From assembly GCA_965216025.1 (NCBI GenBank), contig CBDCEX010000017.1:372001-436000 (forward strand): a stretch of 64,000 nucleotides of DNA, written 5' to 3'. Source of the DNA: JADFQT01 sp965216025 (lineage in GTDB: Bacteria; Chloroflexota; Dehalococcoidia; Lucifugimonadales; UBA3495). This document shows positions 17,485 through 27,281 of this stretch, piece after piece. A model generated the notes under the pieces. It saw only the letters and a program-made list of their open reading frames with translations. It did not search any database and was not told where the DNA came from. Position 1 is the first letter of the stretch; each line of letters begins with the position of its first letter. The translations under genes were made by a program, and so were the position numbers.

Positions 17485-18393
17485 CAGTAAGGCGCCAAAC
17501 TCGCCGGTACCACAGTAGCCCGCAGGCCAGTTGCAAAAGACCCAGGAAATTGGATGCCTTTTTGTCGTAACGGACAAGTAATCCTCTGCACTTGGACAGC
17601 CACGACAGGGTTCGTTCCACCACCCAACGTCGGGCCGGATGGGTCTTCTCGCCGAAGCTATCCAGCTTCTCCTCACCAATACGTCGTATGTGGGCCTGAT
17701 ACCCGTGGGCAGCGGCAGCTTGGTGGCCGGTGGGATTGTCATACCCTTTGTCCAGACATAGGTGCTGGGGTGCCTGGTCAGTGGGCTGAGGCCGCTCCAC
17801 CACAATGGCTTCCAGGGTGGCTTCCAGCAGCTTGGTGTCGTGGACATTGGCTCCAGCTACCACTAGACTCAGAGGCCCTCCATCCCCCTCTACCAACAGG
17901 CTTCGCTTGCTGCCCGCCTTGCCCCGGTCCGTGGGATTGGGGCCAATTGCGTCCCCCCCAGGCGAGCTTTACCCAGGGCGCAATCCGCTGCTTGCCATTC
18001 CCAGTCCACACCTCCCAGCTCTTCACATTCCTCTACCATGACCGACCACACTTGGTTCAACACTCCCGATTCTACCCATAGCTGAAAAGTACGATGGATA
18101 GTACTATCGTCACCAAAAGTCTTGGGCAGATGGTTCCATTGGCAACCACTACGTAAGCGAAAGATAATTCCGTTAAGGATTGGCCTTGGGTTGACCCGCT
18201 TGCGACCGGTGGTTTTGGGAGGGATTCCCTCCAGGATCACTGGCTCAACTTTCTCCCACAAATCGTCCGGAATCTCCCAAATAGTCTCCAGCGGTTCAAC
18301 TTGCCTCATTGGTTTCACTGCTTTCACCTCCACACTTTTGGTGGAAGTATAATATAAGTTTCAAATTCAATTCAAGGTTTTGAGATAGTTACT
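17469..18393 (-). mobile_element. IS5-family element (IS427-like)
   Basis: A 925-bp element with inverted ends AGTAACTATCTCAAAAC, flanked by TA at 17467-17468 and 18394-18395. It encodes a transposase in two overlapping frames. The right end lies exactly at the stop codon of fbpC: the TA duplication plus the first element base forms TAA where TAG stood before. Confidence 0.88.
17474..18333 (-). CDS. IS5-family transposase with -1 frameshift
   Basis: Frame A (17890-18333) carries the N-terminal DUF4096-type domain (RPILNGIIFRLRSGCQWNHL). Frame B (17474-17896) carries the DDE domain (LCLDKGYDNP, then VVERTLSWLSKCRGLLVRYD). Joining them in the -1 frame at CCTGGGGGGGAC (about 17970) restores the expected GDAIGPNPTDRGKAGSKRS segment. 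A G7 run is a typical slip site in IS427-group elements, so this is likely programmed rather than decay. Confidence 0.82.
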
Positions 18394-19574
18394 TAGTGGT
18401 CTATCGCCTGACCGTTGAGAAAAGGTCTCAGGCCGTGTCCATTGCGGAGGGTCACCTGCACCGCTTCACCAACCGGATACTCTTCGGTATGGGATTGCAG
18501 GCAGCGGACGGTATGGCCGGTGGGCAGAGCGACTCGGTAGACGTAGAAGGCTCCGCGAAACTCCCGCTCCTTAATGACCCCCGTGATCCCGGTGGCCCCG
18601 GACCCAGTGACTCCGGACCCGTGGGCCAGCGGGCGGCACTCTAAGCAATCGGGACGGACCATCACTTCCAGTTCCACATTTTCCTCGGGCGGAGACTCAC
18701 CCGGCCAGTCCACCGAGCCCACCTGGGTTACCACCTTTCCCCCATCCCAACCGGCCGGAAGGAAGTCAACCATGCCGATAAACTCGGCCACAAAGCGCGA
18801 AGCGGGATGGTGAAATATATCCTCCGGTGTGGCCAGTTGCTCGATTCTTCCCTGGTTCATGACGGCCACCTGGTCGCCAACCAGCAGCGCTTCGTCCTGG
18901 TCGTGAGTCACGAAGACGGCGGTGACTCGATGGGACCGGAGAATGTCCAGGGTGTCGCGTCGGACCTGCTCCCGCAGGCCGGGGTCCAGGTTGGAAAAAG
19001 GCTCGTCCAGCAAAAGCACCTGCGGTTGAGGGGCTAAAGCCCTGGCCAGTGCCACCCGCTGCTGCTGTCCGCCGGAAAGCTGGTGAGGCATACGCTGGGC
19101 GTAGCTCTCCAACCCGACCAGTTCAAGGGCATGCCGGACTCGTTGCGAGCGGCCCTCTCCCCTCTTCAAACCGTAATCGACGTTTTGCTCCACGGTCATG
19201 TGGGGGAAAAGCGCTCCTTCTTGGAAAACGATACCCACGGGCCGTTTATCGGGAGGAACATTCTTGCCCTGGTCCCATACCAACTGACCGTCCAGGACTA
19301 GGGTGCCGGCATCGGGGCTTTCGAATCCGGCTATCAACCGTAATGCGGTGGTTTTACCGCAGCCGCTGGGGCCCAGCAAAGCGGTTATCTGCCCGAAGGG
19401 AACGGATAGGTTGAATTCACGGACCGCCTGGACCTCGCCGAAGCTCTTGACGAGCCCATGGCATTCCAGCGCCAGCGCAGCCGGCTCGGTTGATCCCGGC
19501 CCCGAATTGGGAGATGAGGCCAGACCCTGCTTTGGCACCTCTGAAGCTTTGTTCTGGAACCGGATACCGAGCAT
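18393..19574 (-). CDS. fbpC: Ferric iron ABC transporter ATP-binding protein
   Basis: A 393-residue ATPase of the FbpC/PotA class: Walker A GPSGCGKTT (about 71), Q-loop VFQEGALFPHM, signature LSGGQQQRVALARAL (about 166) and Walker B LLLDEPFSNLD. The C-terminal TOBE-like regulatory domain is about residues 265-390 (VMVRPDCLECRPL, REFRGAFYVYRV). It energises the permease encoded divergently at 21503. The first about 30 residues look non-conserved, so the true start may be internal. The stop codon was altered by the IS5 insertion without changing the protein. Confidence 0.88.
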   Translation of the reverse strand: MLGIRFQNKASEVPKQGLASSPNSGPGSTEPAALALECHGLVKSFGEVQAVREFNLSVPFGQITALLGPSGCGKTTALRLIAGFESPDAGTLVLDGQLVWDQGKNVPPDKRPVGIVFQEGALFPHMTVEQNVDYGLKRGEGRSQRVRHALELVGLESYAQRMPHQLSGGQQQRVALARALAPQPQVLLLDEPFSNLDPGLREQVRRDTLDILRSHRVTAVFVTHDQDEALLVGDQVAVMNQGRIEQLATPEDIFHHPASRFVAEFIGMVDFLPAGWDGGKVVTQVGSVDWPGESPPEENVELEVMVRPDCLECRPLAHGSGVTGSGATGITGVIKEREFRGAFYVYRVALPTGHTVRCLQSHTEEYPVGEAVQVTLRNGHGLRPFLNGQAIDH

Positions 19575-19938
19575 TGTACGTCAGGACTCCGATTTCTGAT
19601 TTGCTTCGCCGCTAATCCTTGGTCGGTTCTATTAATGTAATCGTGCGAGCTAATTGTCTGAGTTATGGGACCATTATTTCCTGCTAAGGATTAGTGTAGT
19701 GACGTGTGCTTTGGATGTCAAGTTTTCCGTGTAACCTGCATTTGCCGCAGCTTTCAATCCGGGTTTGCCCTATGTTTTCAACATGAACAGAAATGAATAA
19801 CAGCCTTCCCGGCGAGACTGCGTTTGGGGCAGTGGATCGGCTCTGTCCCTCTGATTTCCCGTCATTCCAAGACCACCCTTTGGGATGAAACAATTCGTCG
19901 TCCAGTCGAAAGGAGGCCTTTCAAGGAACTCACCTGCG

Positions 19939-19966
19939 TTGACAGTGTTTCTTTAAACATGATAAT
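19939..19966 (+). promoter_or_regulatory. Candidate sigma70 promoter for fbpA
   Basis: TTGACA (19939-19944), a 16-bp spacer and GATAAT (19961-19966) lie 143 bp upstream of fbpA. A second AT-rich block with TATAAT follows at 19999-20004 but lacks a good -35. At 20038-20048, ACTAGGTTAGA resembles half of a DtxR/IdeR box, but the second half-site is poor. The rest of 19575-20108 shows nothing else recognisable. Confidence 0.5.
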
Positions 19967-20108
19967 CTTCCGCTCAAAAGAATGGCTCTACTTAGAATTA
20001 TAATATGGGTACTCTTATAAACCCAAATCAAGGCAACTAGGTTAGAGGCTTTCCCCGGTGGGTTTGAAGCTATCTCTAACCAGGGGATAAGTAGGAAGAA
20101 TAAAACAT

Positions 20109-21140
20109 ATGGAGATGACGTACTTCATGATTGGAATTCGAGGAATGCTTGCGACCGTGCTCTTGGGAGGATTGGTGGTTTCTTCGGCTGCCTGCGGCTC
20201 AGGAGAGGAGGGAGCGGGCAGCCTCACCATCTATTCCGGCCGCAGCGAAACCCTGGTAGACCCCATAATCCGGCAATTTGCTGATGCCACGGGCGTAGAT
20301 GTGAAGGTGAAGTACGCCAGCACCTCTCAGCTGGCCGCAACTCTGCTGGAAGAGGATGACAACAGCCCGGCGGACCTGTTCTTCGCCCAGAACCCGGGGG
20401 GACTGGAGGCTGTGGGGGAACTGCTGGCGCCTTTGCCGGCGGAGGTTCTGGAGCAGGTCCCGCAATGGGCTCGCTCAACCCAGGGCAAATGGGTTGGAAT
20501 ATCCGGCCGGGCTCGCACCGTGGTTTACAATTCCGACCTGCTGGAAGAAGAGGACCTGCCCGATGATCTGTTTGGTTTCACCGATCCGGAATGGAAAGGG
20601 AGGATTGGTTGGGCACCCACCAATTCCTCCTTTCAGTTCATGGTGAGCGTCATGCGGACGTTATGGGGAGAACATCGTACCCGTAGCTGGTTGGAGGGGA
20701 TTCAGGCCAACGATCCCAAGGTTTACCCCAAGAACACGCCGCAGGTAGCCGCTGTCGCCGCGGGGGAGATAGACGTGGGGCTGGTTAACCATTACTATCT
20801 TTTGCGGTTTCTGGCAGAGGAGGGAGAGAGTTTTCCGGCCAGGAATTACCATCCCAGGAGTGGCGGACCGGGGGCTATGGTCCTGGTAGCCGGCGCGGGC
20901 GTCCTCAAAACCGCGGACAATCCGAAAACAGCGGAGAAGTTCCTGAACTTCATGTTGTCCGAAGTTGGCCAGCTTTATTTCACTACTCAGACCTTCGAGT
21001 ATCCTCTGGTGGAGGGAGTGAAGACCCCTTCCCTCCTGGTGCCACTGGAGCAGTTGAACATTCCGGACATACCAGCGCGGGATTTGGCTGATCTGGCGGA
21101 AACTCAAAAACTCTTGAGGGAAACCGGGGTGCTGCCCTGA
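20109..21140 (+). CDS. fbpA: Ferric iron ABC transporter substrate-binding lipoprotein
   Basis: The 343-residue protein begins with a signal segment (IGIRGMLATVLLGGLVVSS) followed by AACGSG, a plausible lipobox Cys at about 29, so it is likely a lipoprotein outside the membrane. The mature part has the FbpA/Sfu pattern: LTIYSGRSETLVDPIIRQF, ADLFFAQNPGGLEAVG, SGRARTVVYNSD and GLVNHYYLLR, where the Tyr pair corresponds to the iron-binding tyrosines of the family. It captures ferric iron for the permease encoded 362 bp downstream. Confidence 0.9.
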   Translation: MEMTYFMIGIRGMLATVLLGGLVVSSAACGSGEEGAGSLTIYSGRSETLVDPIIRQFADATGVDVKVKYASTSQLAATLLEEDDNSPADLFFAQNPGGLEAVGELLAPLPAEVLEQVPQWARSTQGKWVGISGRARTVVYNSDLLEEEDLPDDLFGFTDPEWKGRIGWAPTNSSFQFMVSVMRTLWGEHRTRSWLEGIQANDPKVYPKNTPQVAAVAAGEIDVGLVNHYYLLRFLAEEGESFPARNYHPRSGGPGAMVLVAGAGVLKTADNPKTAEKFLNFMLSEVGQLYFTTQTFEYPLVEGVKTPSLLVPLEQLNIPDIPARDLADLAETQKLLRETGVLP

Positions 21141-21163
21141 AGAATCTGGGTCAAAACGCCCTA

Positions 21164-21499
21164 TGTCATCCCGAAGGAGTGAAGCGACTGAGGAATCTAA
21201 ATCATGGGCCCGTAACACCTCATGAATCAGCATCCCATCTACCCAATAGTCAATGGCGTCAGTCCCATATTGTGGGGGATTTTAGACCCCTCGCTCCGCT
21301 CGGGGTGACATTTTAAAATATTTGCTAAGGGTTTGGGAATCCTCAGCAGTGCCCGGGCCATTGGTACTAAGCCTTGAATCTGAAGCTAAACACGGTCGGT
21401 GGAGCCGCCGTTAGGGGAAATCTTTCTCAACCCCCTTAGCATGGGGGGATATAGGGGGATTTGGAACTCCCAAGTTAGTAAATTCCTCGAAGGTTAATA
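21164..21499. repeat. Compound repeat region between fbpA and fbpB (R2-like plus R1 extended unit)
   Basis: The part at 21164-21312 starts TCATCCCGAAGG and ends CTCCGCTCGGGGTGACATTT, an R2-like unit followed by TTAAAATATTTGCTAAG, a diverged IS5-type end. The part at 21371-21497 (GCCTTGAATCTGAAGC through GGGGGATTTGGAACTCCC) matches 31629-31757 over about 125 bp and includes an R1 core. No gene is present. Confidence 0.7.
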
Positions 21500-21502
21500 A
21501 TT

Positions 21503-23101
21503 TTGGATCGCTCAAAAGCCTGGCAGCGTCTCGGATATTCATCCTGGCCGCCCGTCCTGATTTGGGCTCCAGCCGTGCTTGTCGTAGCCCTTCTTTTGCT
21601 GTCGCCGGTTTACCTGGTCATCCGAACTCTGGGCGCTGGAACCGAGCTGGGCGATGTCCTGTTTCGGATGCGAATTCTGGGAATCCTGGGTCGCACTCTT
21701 CTTCTGGTGGCCTCGGTGTCCCTGGCTTCTGTTGCAATCGCGCTACCCCTGGCCTGGCTAACCACTCGTTCGGACCTGCCTTTCCGGCGGTTATGGAGTG
21801 TGCTTACCCTGCTTCCGCTGGTGATCCCCAGCTACGTGTTCGCGTTTATCGTGGTGCTGGCCCTGGGGCCCAGGGGAATGCTGCAGAGAATACTGGAGGG
21901 TCCGTTGGGGGTGGAGCGCCTGCCGGACATTAACGGATTTACCGGCGCTTGGCTGGCGCTTACCCTGCTGAGTTACCCCTACGTGGTCCTAACCATGCGG
22001 GCCGCTCTGAACCGCCTCGACCCGTCGTTGGAGGAAATCTCCAGAGGTTTGGGCCAGACCGCCTGGTCTACTTTCAGGCGGGTGCTCCTTCCCCTACTCA
22101 GGCCCGCCATGGCGGCGGGAGCCCTGCTGGTGGGACTTTACACCCTGAGCGATTTCGGCGCCGTCTCGCTGTTGCGGTACGAGACCTTTACCGCAGTTAT
22201 CTTCATACAATACGATTCCGCGCTGGACCGCACGCTGGCGGCGGCCATCTCTTTAATACTGATGGCACTGGCGCTGGCAATCGTCGTGGCCGAATCCTGG
22301 TCCCGGGGCCGTTCCAAATATTACCGCAGCGACCCGGGGGCAGCCAGGCCCGTCTCCACCGTGAAACTGGGAGGATGGCGTTGGCCCGCCCTGATTTTCT
22401 GCGGGTCGGTAGCCTTGTTATCGTTGGCGCTGCCCTTGACAGTTCTGCTTATTTGGATAATTCGCGGCGTGTTGGCAGGGGAGCCATTACTACTCCTCTG
22501 GCAACCTGCCCTTAACTCCCTAGGTGTCTCCTTGCTGGCCGCGGTGGTCACAATAGTGGCGGCTTTACCACTGGCGATTTTATCAGTCCGTCATCCCGGG
22601 GTAATCACCCGGCTGTCAGAGCGGATTACCTACATGGGTTTTGCTTTGCCCGGGATAGCGGTAGCCTTGGGATTGGTCTTTTTCGGCGCCAACTATGCTC
22701 CCTGGCTGTATCAAACTTTGGGACTCTTGGTGCTGGCCTATGTAGTCCTGTTCCTACCGGCTGCCGTGGGACCGATTCGAGCCTCCTTACTTCAGGTTAG
22801 CCCCAACGTGGAAGATGCGGCTCGCAGCTTGGGCAGCTCTCCGGCCCGGCTGCTAACCTCGATCACGGTTCCCCTGGTGAGACCGGGGATTCTGGCTGGG
22901 GCGGCGCTGGTGTTCTTGCTGGTAATGAAGGAATTGCCCGCGACGCTGATTCTGAGCCCCATCGGCTTCCAGACCCTGGCCACTTCCGTCTGGAGCGCCG
23001 CCTCGGAGGCTTTCTTCGCCCGAGCCGCCGCTCCGGCTTTGCTGCTCATCTTGGTTTCCTCAATTTCTCTGACCTTCCTCTCCTTTGGCCAAGAGCGATA
23101 A
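21503..23101 (+). CDS. fbpB: Ferric iron ABC transporter permease
   Basis: A 532-residue fused permease with about 12 membrane spans in two homologous halves. Each half has an inner-membrane EAA-type loop (LEEISRGLGQTAWSTFRRVL at about 176; VEDAARSLGSSPARLLTSIT at about 435) that contacts the ATPase. This is the FbpB/ThiP type of double permease. The start is TTG 21503, downstream of an R1-containing repeat; no strong Shine-Dalgarno is visible. With fbpA and the divergent fbpC it completes a ferric iron importer. Confidence 0.9.
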   Translation: MDRSKAWQRLGYSSWPPVLIWAPAVLVVALLLLSPVYLVIRTLGAGTELGDVLFRMRILGILGRTLLLVASVSLASVAIALPLAWLTTRSDLPFRRLWSVLTLLPLVIPSYVFAFIVVLALGPRGMLQRILEGPLGVERLPDINGFTGAWLALTLLSYPYVVLTMRAALNRLDPSLEEISRGLGQTAWSTFRRVLLPLLRPAMAAGALLVGLYTLSDFGAVSLLRYETFTAVIFIQYDSALDRTLAAAISLILMALALAIVVAESWSRGRSKYYRSDPGAARPVSTVKLGGWRWPALIFCGSVALLSLALPLTVLLIWIIRGVLAGEPLLLLWQPALNSLGVSLLAAVVTIVAALPLAILSVRHPGVITRLSERITYMGFALPGIAVALGLVFFGANYAPWLYQTLGLLVLAYVVLFLPAAVGPIRASLLQVSPNVEDAARSLGSSPARLLTSITVPLVRPGILAGAALVFLLVMKELPATLILSPIGFQTLATSVWSAASEAFFARAAAPALLLILVSSISLTFLSFGQER

Positions 23102-23247
23102 TCGTATTCTTCTGCCAACTCCGCATGCCTTGCTACTCTTCCATCCACCAGAGTAGTATGGGCCATTAGCCAGCCAAGCCGGCTCCCTGGCGCTGGTAAG
23201 GTTTGTGCTGGTAATACCGCAGAATTGCATGAGTGAGGAGTGGTGCG

Positions 23248-23625
23248 ATGCACCATTGGCGGGTAGGAGGAACCGTCTCGGTCGGGTGGCCCCAATTCCA
23301 GCGGCCGGAGCGGAGCTACGAAATCGTTGAGCTGGAGCTGCTGGGCCGAGTTTTCCGGGCCCGCGTAACCGATGGGGAGAAGCAGGGTGGGTTTCTGGTG
23401 ATCCTTGACTGTCCCGCTCCGGTGCTGGAGCAGCTGGCGGAGCTGGCGACTCAGACAGTCGGGTTCCAGGTTATCCTATCCAGCCTGCTGTGCAGCATCG
23501 ACGGGCAGCCATTGCGAAGTTTCGACTACGAGTGGTACCCGACCCCGGAATACGCCGACCGGCCCAGTCTGCTCGCCCGCACCCTGGCGGACTTGCTGGA
23601 GGGCATGCAGGGCGCCGGTAATTGA
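23248..23625 (+). CDS. Hypothetical protein
   Basis: I do not recognise this 125-residue soluble protein. ATG 23248 has GAGGAG 8 bp upstream, which argues for a real gene. Predicted features are an N-terminal beta-rich half (MHHWRVGGTVSVGWPQF, VFRARVTDGEKQGGFLVIL) and a C-terminal helix. There is no signal peptide or membrane segment. It lies between fbpB and an R2 repeat with no obvious operon partner. Confidence 0.6.
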   Translation: MHHWRVGGTVSVGWPQFQRPERSYEIVELELLGRVFRARVTDGEKQGGFLVILDCPAPVLEQLAELATQTVGFQVILSSLLCSIDGQPLRSFDYEWYPTPEYADRPSLLARTLADLLEGMQGAGN

Positions 23626-23665
23626 GGGTAGGTAATAGAGGGGCCGGGCAAGAAGCCTTCTTTTC

Positions 23666-23883
23666 GTCATTGTGAGTTTTCATGCCCCAGCGGAGCGCCA
23701 CCTACAGATGAAAAAGGATTCCCCTCGGCTCATGGTTCGAAGGGCTCACCACGAGCGGTAGCGATCCCGTTCGTCCTGAGGCTCTCGAAGGGCGAACGGG
23801 CTATTTACAGAGCAGCGAAACGATCTAGCGTCTCTGGGATTGCTTCGTCGTCCCGATTGCCTCGGGACTTCTCGCAATGACAT
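23666..23883. repeat. R2 dispersed repeat
   Basis: It begins GTCATTGTGAGTTTTCATGC and ends CTCGCAATGACA, with the inner arm CTCGAAGGGCGAACGGGCTA shared with the other R2 copies. It fills most of the gap between the hypothetical gene and the cupin gene. Confidence 0.8.
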
Positions 23884-24043
23884 TGCATACAGCCTTTTTA
23901 GGGGCCACCGTAGACGTGGCAGCCAACACGGGTTATTATTATCGTCGGCGGCAGCCGAGGTGCTGGGTATACCTGGCGAACTCCCTCTCATGCAGCCGCT
24001 ATCCGAACGATGATGGCCATTGGCCGTATTTAGGAGGAACCGT

Positions 24044-24415
24044 ATGAAGGTAGTTAAGAAGGGCAGTGTTCCCAAGGAAGCCGCTCCAATGACCGGTGGC
24101 CTGATGACCGGAACCCAGGTCTACCGTCAGGGAATTCTTGGGGCGGACGACGGCAAGAACTTCAACTTCGGGATTGTCAGCTTCGACGCCGGCTCCCGCA
24201 ACAAGTTCCACAAACACAGCGGCGACCAGATTCTGATCATTACTGAAGGCACCGGCAAGGTGGCAACGGACAATGAGGTGGTGGTGGTGACCGAGGGCGA
24301 CGTAATTCTCATTCCCGGTGGGGAGAATCACTGGCACGGCGCTCCCGACGACACCTCGATGGCGCACATCACGGTGACGGTTAAGGGGAGTCAGACGGAG
24401 CAGACCGAGGCTTAA
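24044..24415 (+). CDS. Cupin-domain protein
   Basis: The 123-residue single-domain cupin has motif 1 as GSRNKFHKHSGDQILIITEGTG (about 49-70) and motif 2 as GDVILIPGGENHWHG (about 85-99), supplying His/His/Gln or Glu and a His for metal binding. ATG 24044 follows TAGGAGGAACCGT, a strong ribosome site. Such small cupins may be dioxygenases, isomerases or metal-binding sensors; the substrate is unknown. A GC-rich hairpin follows the gene. Confidence 0.85.
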   Translation: MKVVKKGSVPKEAAPMTGGLMTGTQVYRQGILGADDGKNFNFGIVSFDAGSRNKFHKHSGDQILIITEGTGKVATDNEVVVVTEGDVILIPGGENHWHGAPDDTSMAHITVTVKGSQTEQTEA

Positions 24416-24451
24416 GCATCCCAACCTGGCGCGCTTTACCTTTGTCGGTAG

Positions 24452-24490
24452 AGAAGCCCCGTAACCTTCCGCAAGGTTCCGGGGCTTCTG
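24452..24490 (+). terminator. Hairpin downstream of the cupin gene
   Basis: AGAAGCCCCG...CGGGGCTTCT encloses a second inner pairing, AACC/GGTT, giving a long stem 36 bp after the stop codon. It lacks a clear T-run, so termination is inferred from stem stability and position between convergent genes. Confidence 0.6.
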
Positions 24491-24541
24491 CATTCAGCCG
24501 CCAGTCCGGCTTGGCCTTGGCGATGCTGGGTTAATCCCCCG

Positions 24542-25432
24542 TTAACCTCCGGGCTGTTTCAAGGCTTCCGCCAATAGGCTAATCGTTTCCTCTAACGACC
24601 TCTCCCGATCCCTGGACTCAGGATTCTCTTCTCCCAGTGGAGTGTCCCCCACCAGGCGGTACATGTCCGCCACCCCTTCCAGAATATGTGGGGTCATTCC
24701 CAGCTGGCCGAAGGTTGCTTCGATCTCCTCCATCTCGCTGACCCAGCGGCGCGACTTGGCGGGTATCCCCGGAATGCCGCGCTCCATTCTCTGGTAAACC
24801 GCCCCCTGGCCGGATTGAAATTCCTCCCGCAGGGGCTGGAAAAGGCCCATAAGCTGGGCGGCCATCAGCAGTTCGGTGTGCAGGGCCGCAGTGCCTTTGG
24901 TCATGGCCGCATAACACATCTTGATGCCGGAAGCCTGACCGATATTTGGCCCGATGTTTCTCATGTCCAGACCGAACCCGGCCATCTCCTCAAACTCGGT
25001 CGCGTGCTCTCCCGAGGTGTAGAACCGGGGGCTGCTGCCGTTGCGAGGAGGACCGCCGATGATGGATACGTCCACGAAGCGTCCGCCGGCATCGGAGATA
25101 ATCGGCTCCATCTCCTTGGCCTTGCTGGGAGCTATGGCGTTGCATTCGGCGAACAAAATGTCGCGCCGGGTGGCCCGAATCGCGTCCGCCACCCGCCGGC
25201 ATACCTGCGGCACTACTTCGGATACGGTTATTGACATAACCAGGTCCGACTGCTGTACCAGGTCGTTCATGTCGGGTAAATCGGCAATGCCGGCCTGCTG
25301 GGAGAGGGCCCTGGTTCGGTCGCTGCGGCCGGTCAAACAGGTGACTACTCTCAGCTCGTTCTCCCGCAGCAGCCGGCCTACGGCGTGGCCCATATCTCCC
25401 GGGCTCAGTATCGCTACAGTGTTAATGGCCAT
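24542..25432 (-). CDS. NAD(P)-dependent 6-phosphogluconate-dehydrogenase-like oxidoreductase
   Basis: The 296-residue protein starts with a Rossmann domain (VAILSPGDMGHAVGRLL, where GDMG replaces the usual GxGxxG end). It continues with the DUF1932-type C-terminal helical domain (SGIKMCYAAMTKGTAALHTE, with Lys at the catalytic position). It belongs to the beta-hydroxyacid dehydrogenase superfamily; the GGPPRNGSSP loop fits the substrate-binding region. It probably oxidises a hydroxy acid or reduces an imine. The gene is monocistronic and convergent with the cupin gene. Confidence 0.8.
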   Translation of the reverse strand: MAINTVAILSPGDMGHAVGRLLRENELRVVTCLTGRSDRTRALSQQAGIADLPDMNDLVQQSDLVMSITVSEVVPQVCRRVADAIRATRRDILFAECNAIAPSKAKEMEPIISDAGGRFVDVSIIGGPPRNGSSPRFYTSGEHATEFEEMAGFGLDMRNIGPNIGQASGIKMCYAAMTKGTAALHTELLMAAQLMGLFQPLREEFQSGQGAVYQRMERGIPGIPAKSRRWVSEMEEIEATFGQLGMTPHILEGVADMYRLVGDTPLGEENPESRDRERSLEETISLLAEALKQPGG

Positions 25433-25483
25433 CCAGAAATCTCCTTAAAAGCACTAAAGGGATGTATGAGGAGCCAACCTTTC

Positions 25484-25652
25484 GTCATCGCGAGTTTTCA
25501 TGCTCCGGCGGAGGGCCACCTACAGATGAAAATGGATTACCCTCGGCTCATGGTTCGACGGGCTCACCACGAGCGGTAGGGATCCCGTTCGTCCTGGGGC
25601 TCTCGAAGGGCGAACGGGCTGTTTACAGAGCAGCGCCCCGAAGCAATGACAT
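25484..25652. repeat. R2 dispersed repeat, shortened
   Basis: It starts GTCATCGCGAGTTTTCATGC and ends GAAGCAATGACA, with the same inner stem as the other copies but a shorter right arm. From 25653 to 25882 I see no gene or clear signal. Confidence 0.75.
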
Positions 25653-25882
25653 ACCCACAGACTCTAAAAAAGAATTATCCGCCAAATAGGGGATTTTAGA
25701 AAGGCTGACGAGGATGCGAATTGCCGTGACCTGGCCAATTTGCCCGGATAAATCACCCGGCAAAAGCTTGGTGGGCTCTCCGGAATAAGCGTAATAACCA
25801 GTGTGGCGGGGGAGTCGATGGGATCAAAGGGTTCAATCGTTGGTTCCAATTGGGGAAATCTAATTCCCGCGATCAGTTACGA

Positions 25883-27148
25883 CTACTTCAAACTCCACAG
25901 CTGCCGGAAGCGCACTCCGATGAACACAGTGACCACCACGGCGGCCAGGCCTGCCAGCATCACGGCTCCTTGGGGACCCAAGAGTGCGGTGCCAGCCATG
26001 ATACCCAGCAGCACACTGCCAACCGGTTGAAATCCGTGGTCCATGTTGTAGATACTGAGAACCCTTCCCCTAAGGGCATCCGGCACTCGAGAATGTATTA
26101 GGGCATTGTTGGCCAGCCGGAATCCGGTGTTGAAAAATCCTAGGACTCCAATGATCACCAGCGACAGCACCCGGTGGGAGGACATACCAAAGAGAATCAA
26201 TACTACCGTAACCAAAATGATGGAGCTCATGGTGAGCCTGCCTCGCCACTGAAAATTCCCCAGGGAGGCAACGGCGAAGGTCGCTAACAGAGCCCCCAGG
26301 CCCATGCAGGCGCCCAGCAATCCCAAAGTCCACTTTCCACCAGCAAGAACGTCCGTGGCAAAGACGATCAACAAATTCTGGGTTGAATGGATGAACAGGG
26401 AAGGGATGAAGACCAGGATAATCAAGAGTAAAAGAGTGGTGTCGCTGCGTATGTGCCGGATACCCTCGGCGAAGTTGCGCCTGACAGTTGTTCGTTCAGC
26501 AGCTTCTTCCCGGTATGGTGTTTTCAAGGGCAAAATTAACAAGAATACCGCAAGGTAGGCGGCGCTCTGCGCGAAGAAATTACCCGCCACACCCCAAGGG
26601 AGGGCTATCAAGCCGACGCTAATCAAGGGAGCAATGCTCTGCATGACACTGTTGGCCGAGTTGTTCAACGCTATGGCGTTGGTGATGTCCTCCCTAGGAA
26701 CCGTGTTGACGATCATCGCCTGTCTTACCGGCTGGCTCAGAGCGGCATCCAGGCCCAGCAGAAAGGTAAAGACCAGCGGGTGCCAGACCGGTATTTGCTC
26801 CGGATGCAAATACACATCTAGGCCGAAGAAGAAAGCCGTCACCACCAGCCCCAGCTGGGCCGCCAGGAACAGCTTTTTCCGGTCCAACCGGTCTATGGCC
26901 ACTCCGGCCAGCGGGCCCACCACCAGAATCGGCAGCGCACGAATTCCCAGAACAGTGCCGACCCAAAATGTCGAGTTGGTTGCTTCCCACACCAGAAAGC
27001 CCATGGCGATCTGCTGGACCTGATTGCCGGCGCTGATGAAGGCGCTGCTTATCCAGAGGTATCGGAAGTTGACGTTGCGGAGGGCGGAGAAGGTCCGGAA
27101 TCGGGAAGGCCGTTGCTCAAGGGCGGTTTCAATATCGGCATCGGCCAT
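25883..27148 (-). CDS. MFS transporter (EntS/MefA-like)
   Basis: The 421-residue protein has about 12 hydrophobic segments and the MFS loop-2/3 signature GVAIDRLDRKKLFL at about 83-96. The N-terminal cytoplasmic FSALRNVNFRYLWISSAF and the loop LDAALSQPVRQAMIVNTVP are typical of the MFS_3 group that includes the enterobactin exporter EntS and macrolide pumps. It probably exports a small organic molecule, perhaps a siderophore or drug. No biosynthetic gene is adjacent. Confidence 0.85.
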   Translation of the reverse strand: MADADIETALEQRPSRFRTFSALRNVNFRYLWISSAFISAGNQVQQIAMGFLVWEATNSTFWVGTVLGIRALPILVVGPLAGVAIDRLDRKKLFLAAQLGLVVTAFFFGLDVYLHPEQIPVWHPLVFTFLLGLDAALSQPVRQAMIVNTVPREDITNAIALNNSANSVMQSIAPLISVGLIALPWGVAGNFFAQSAAYLAVFLLILPLKTPYREEAAERTTVRRNFAEGIRHIRSDTTLLLLIILVFIPSLFIHSTQNLLIVFATDVLAGGKWTLGLLGACMGLGALLATFAVASLGNFQWRGRLTMSSIILVTVVLILFGMSSHRVLSLVIIGVLGFFNTGFRLANNALIHSRVPDALRGRVLSIYNMDHGFQPVGSVLLGIMAGTALLGPQGAVMLAGLAAVVVTVFIGVRFRQLWSLK

Positions 27149-27281
27149 GTTGTATCAGCGAACTACCAGCATCAGGATCAGGCTGCTGAGATGGGAGTCG
27201 GGAATCCTGGCGGCATTTTATGCCAAATGGTAAGCCCAATCAAGGGAAAGGGCTAAGGGCAGTGTCAGCCCAGGCTCAGTT

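Noticed and set aside
19684..19893. A 69-codon minus-strand frame in the fbpC-fbpA gap
   Set aside because: No ribosome site, low-complexity composition and no recognisable domain; the region looks regulatory or empty.
20036..20056. Complete DtxR operator upstream of fbpA
   Set aside because: Only the left half (CTAGGTTAG) fits the consensus; the right half is too diverged to call a site.
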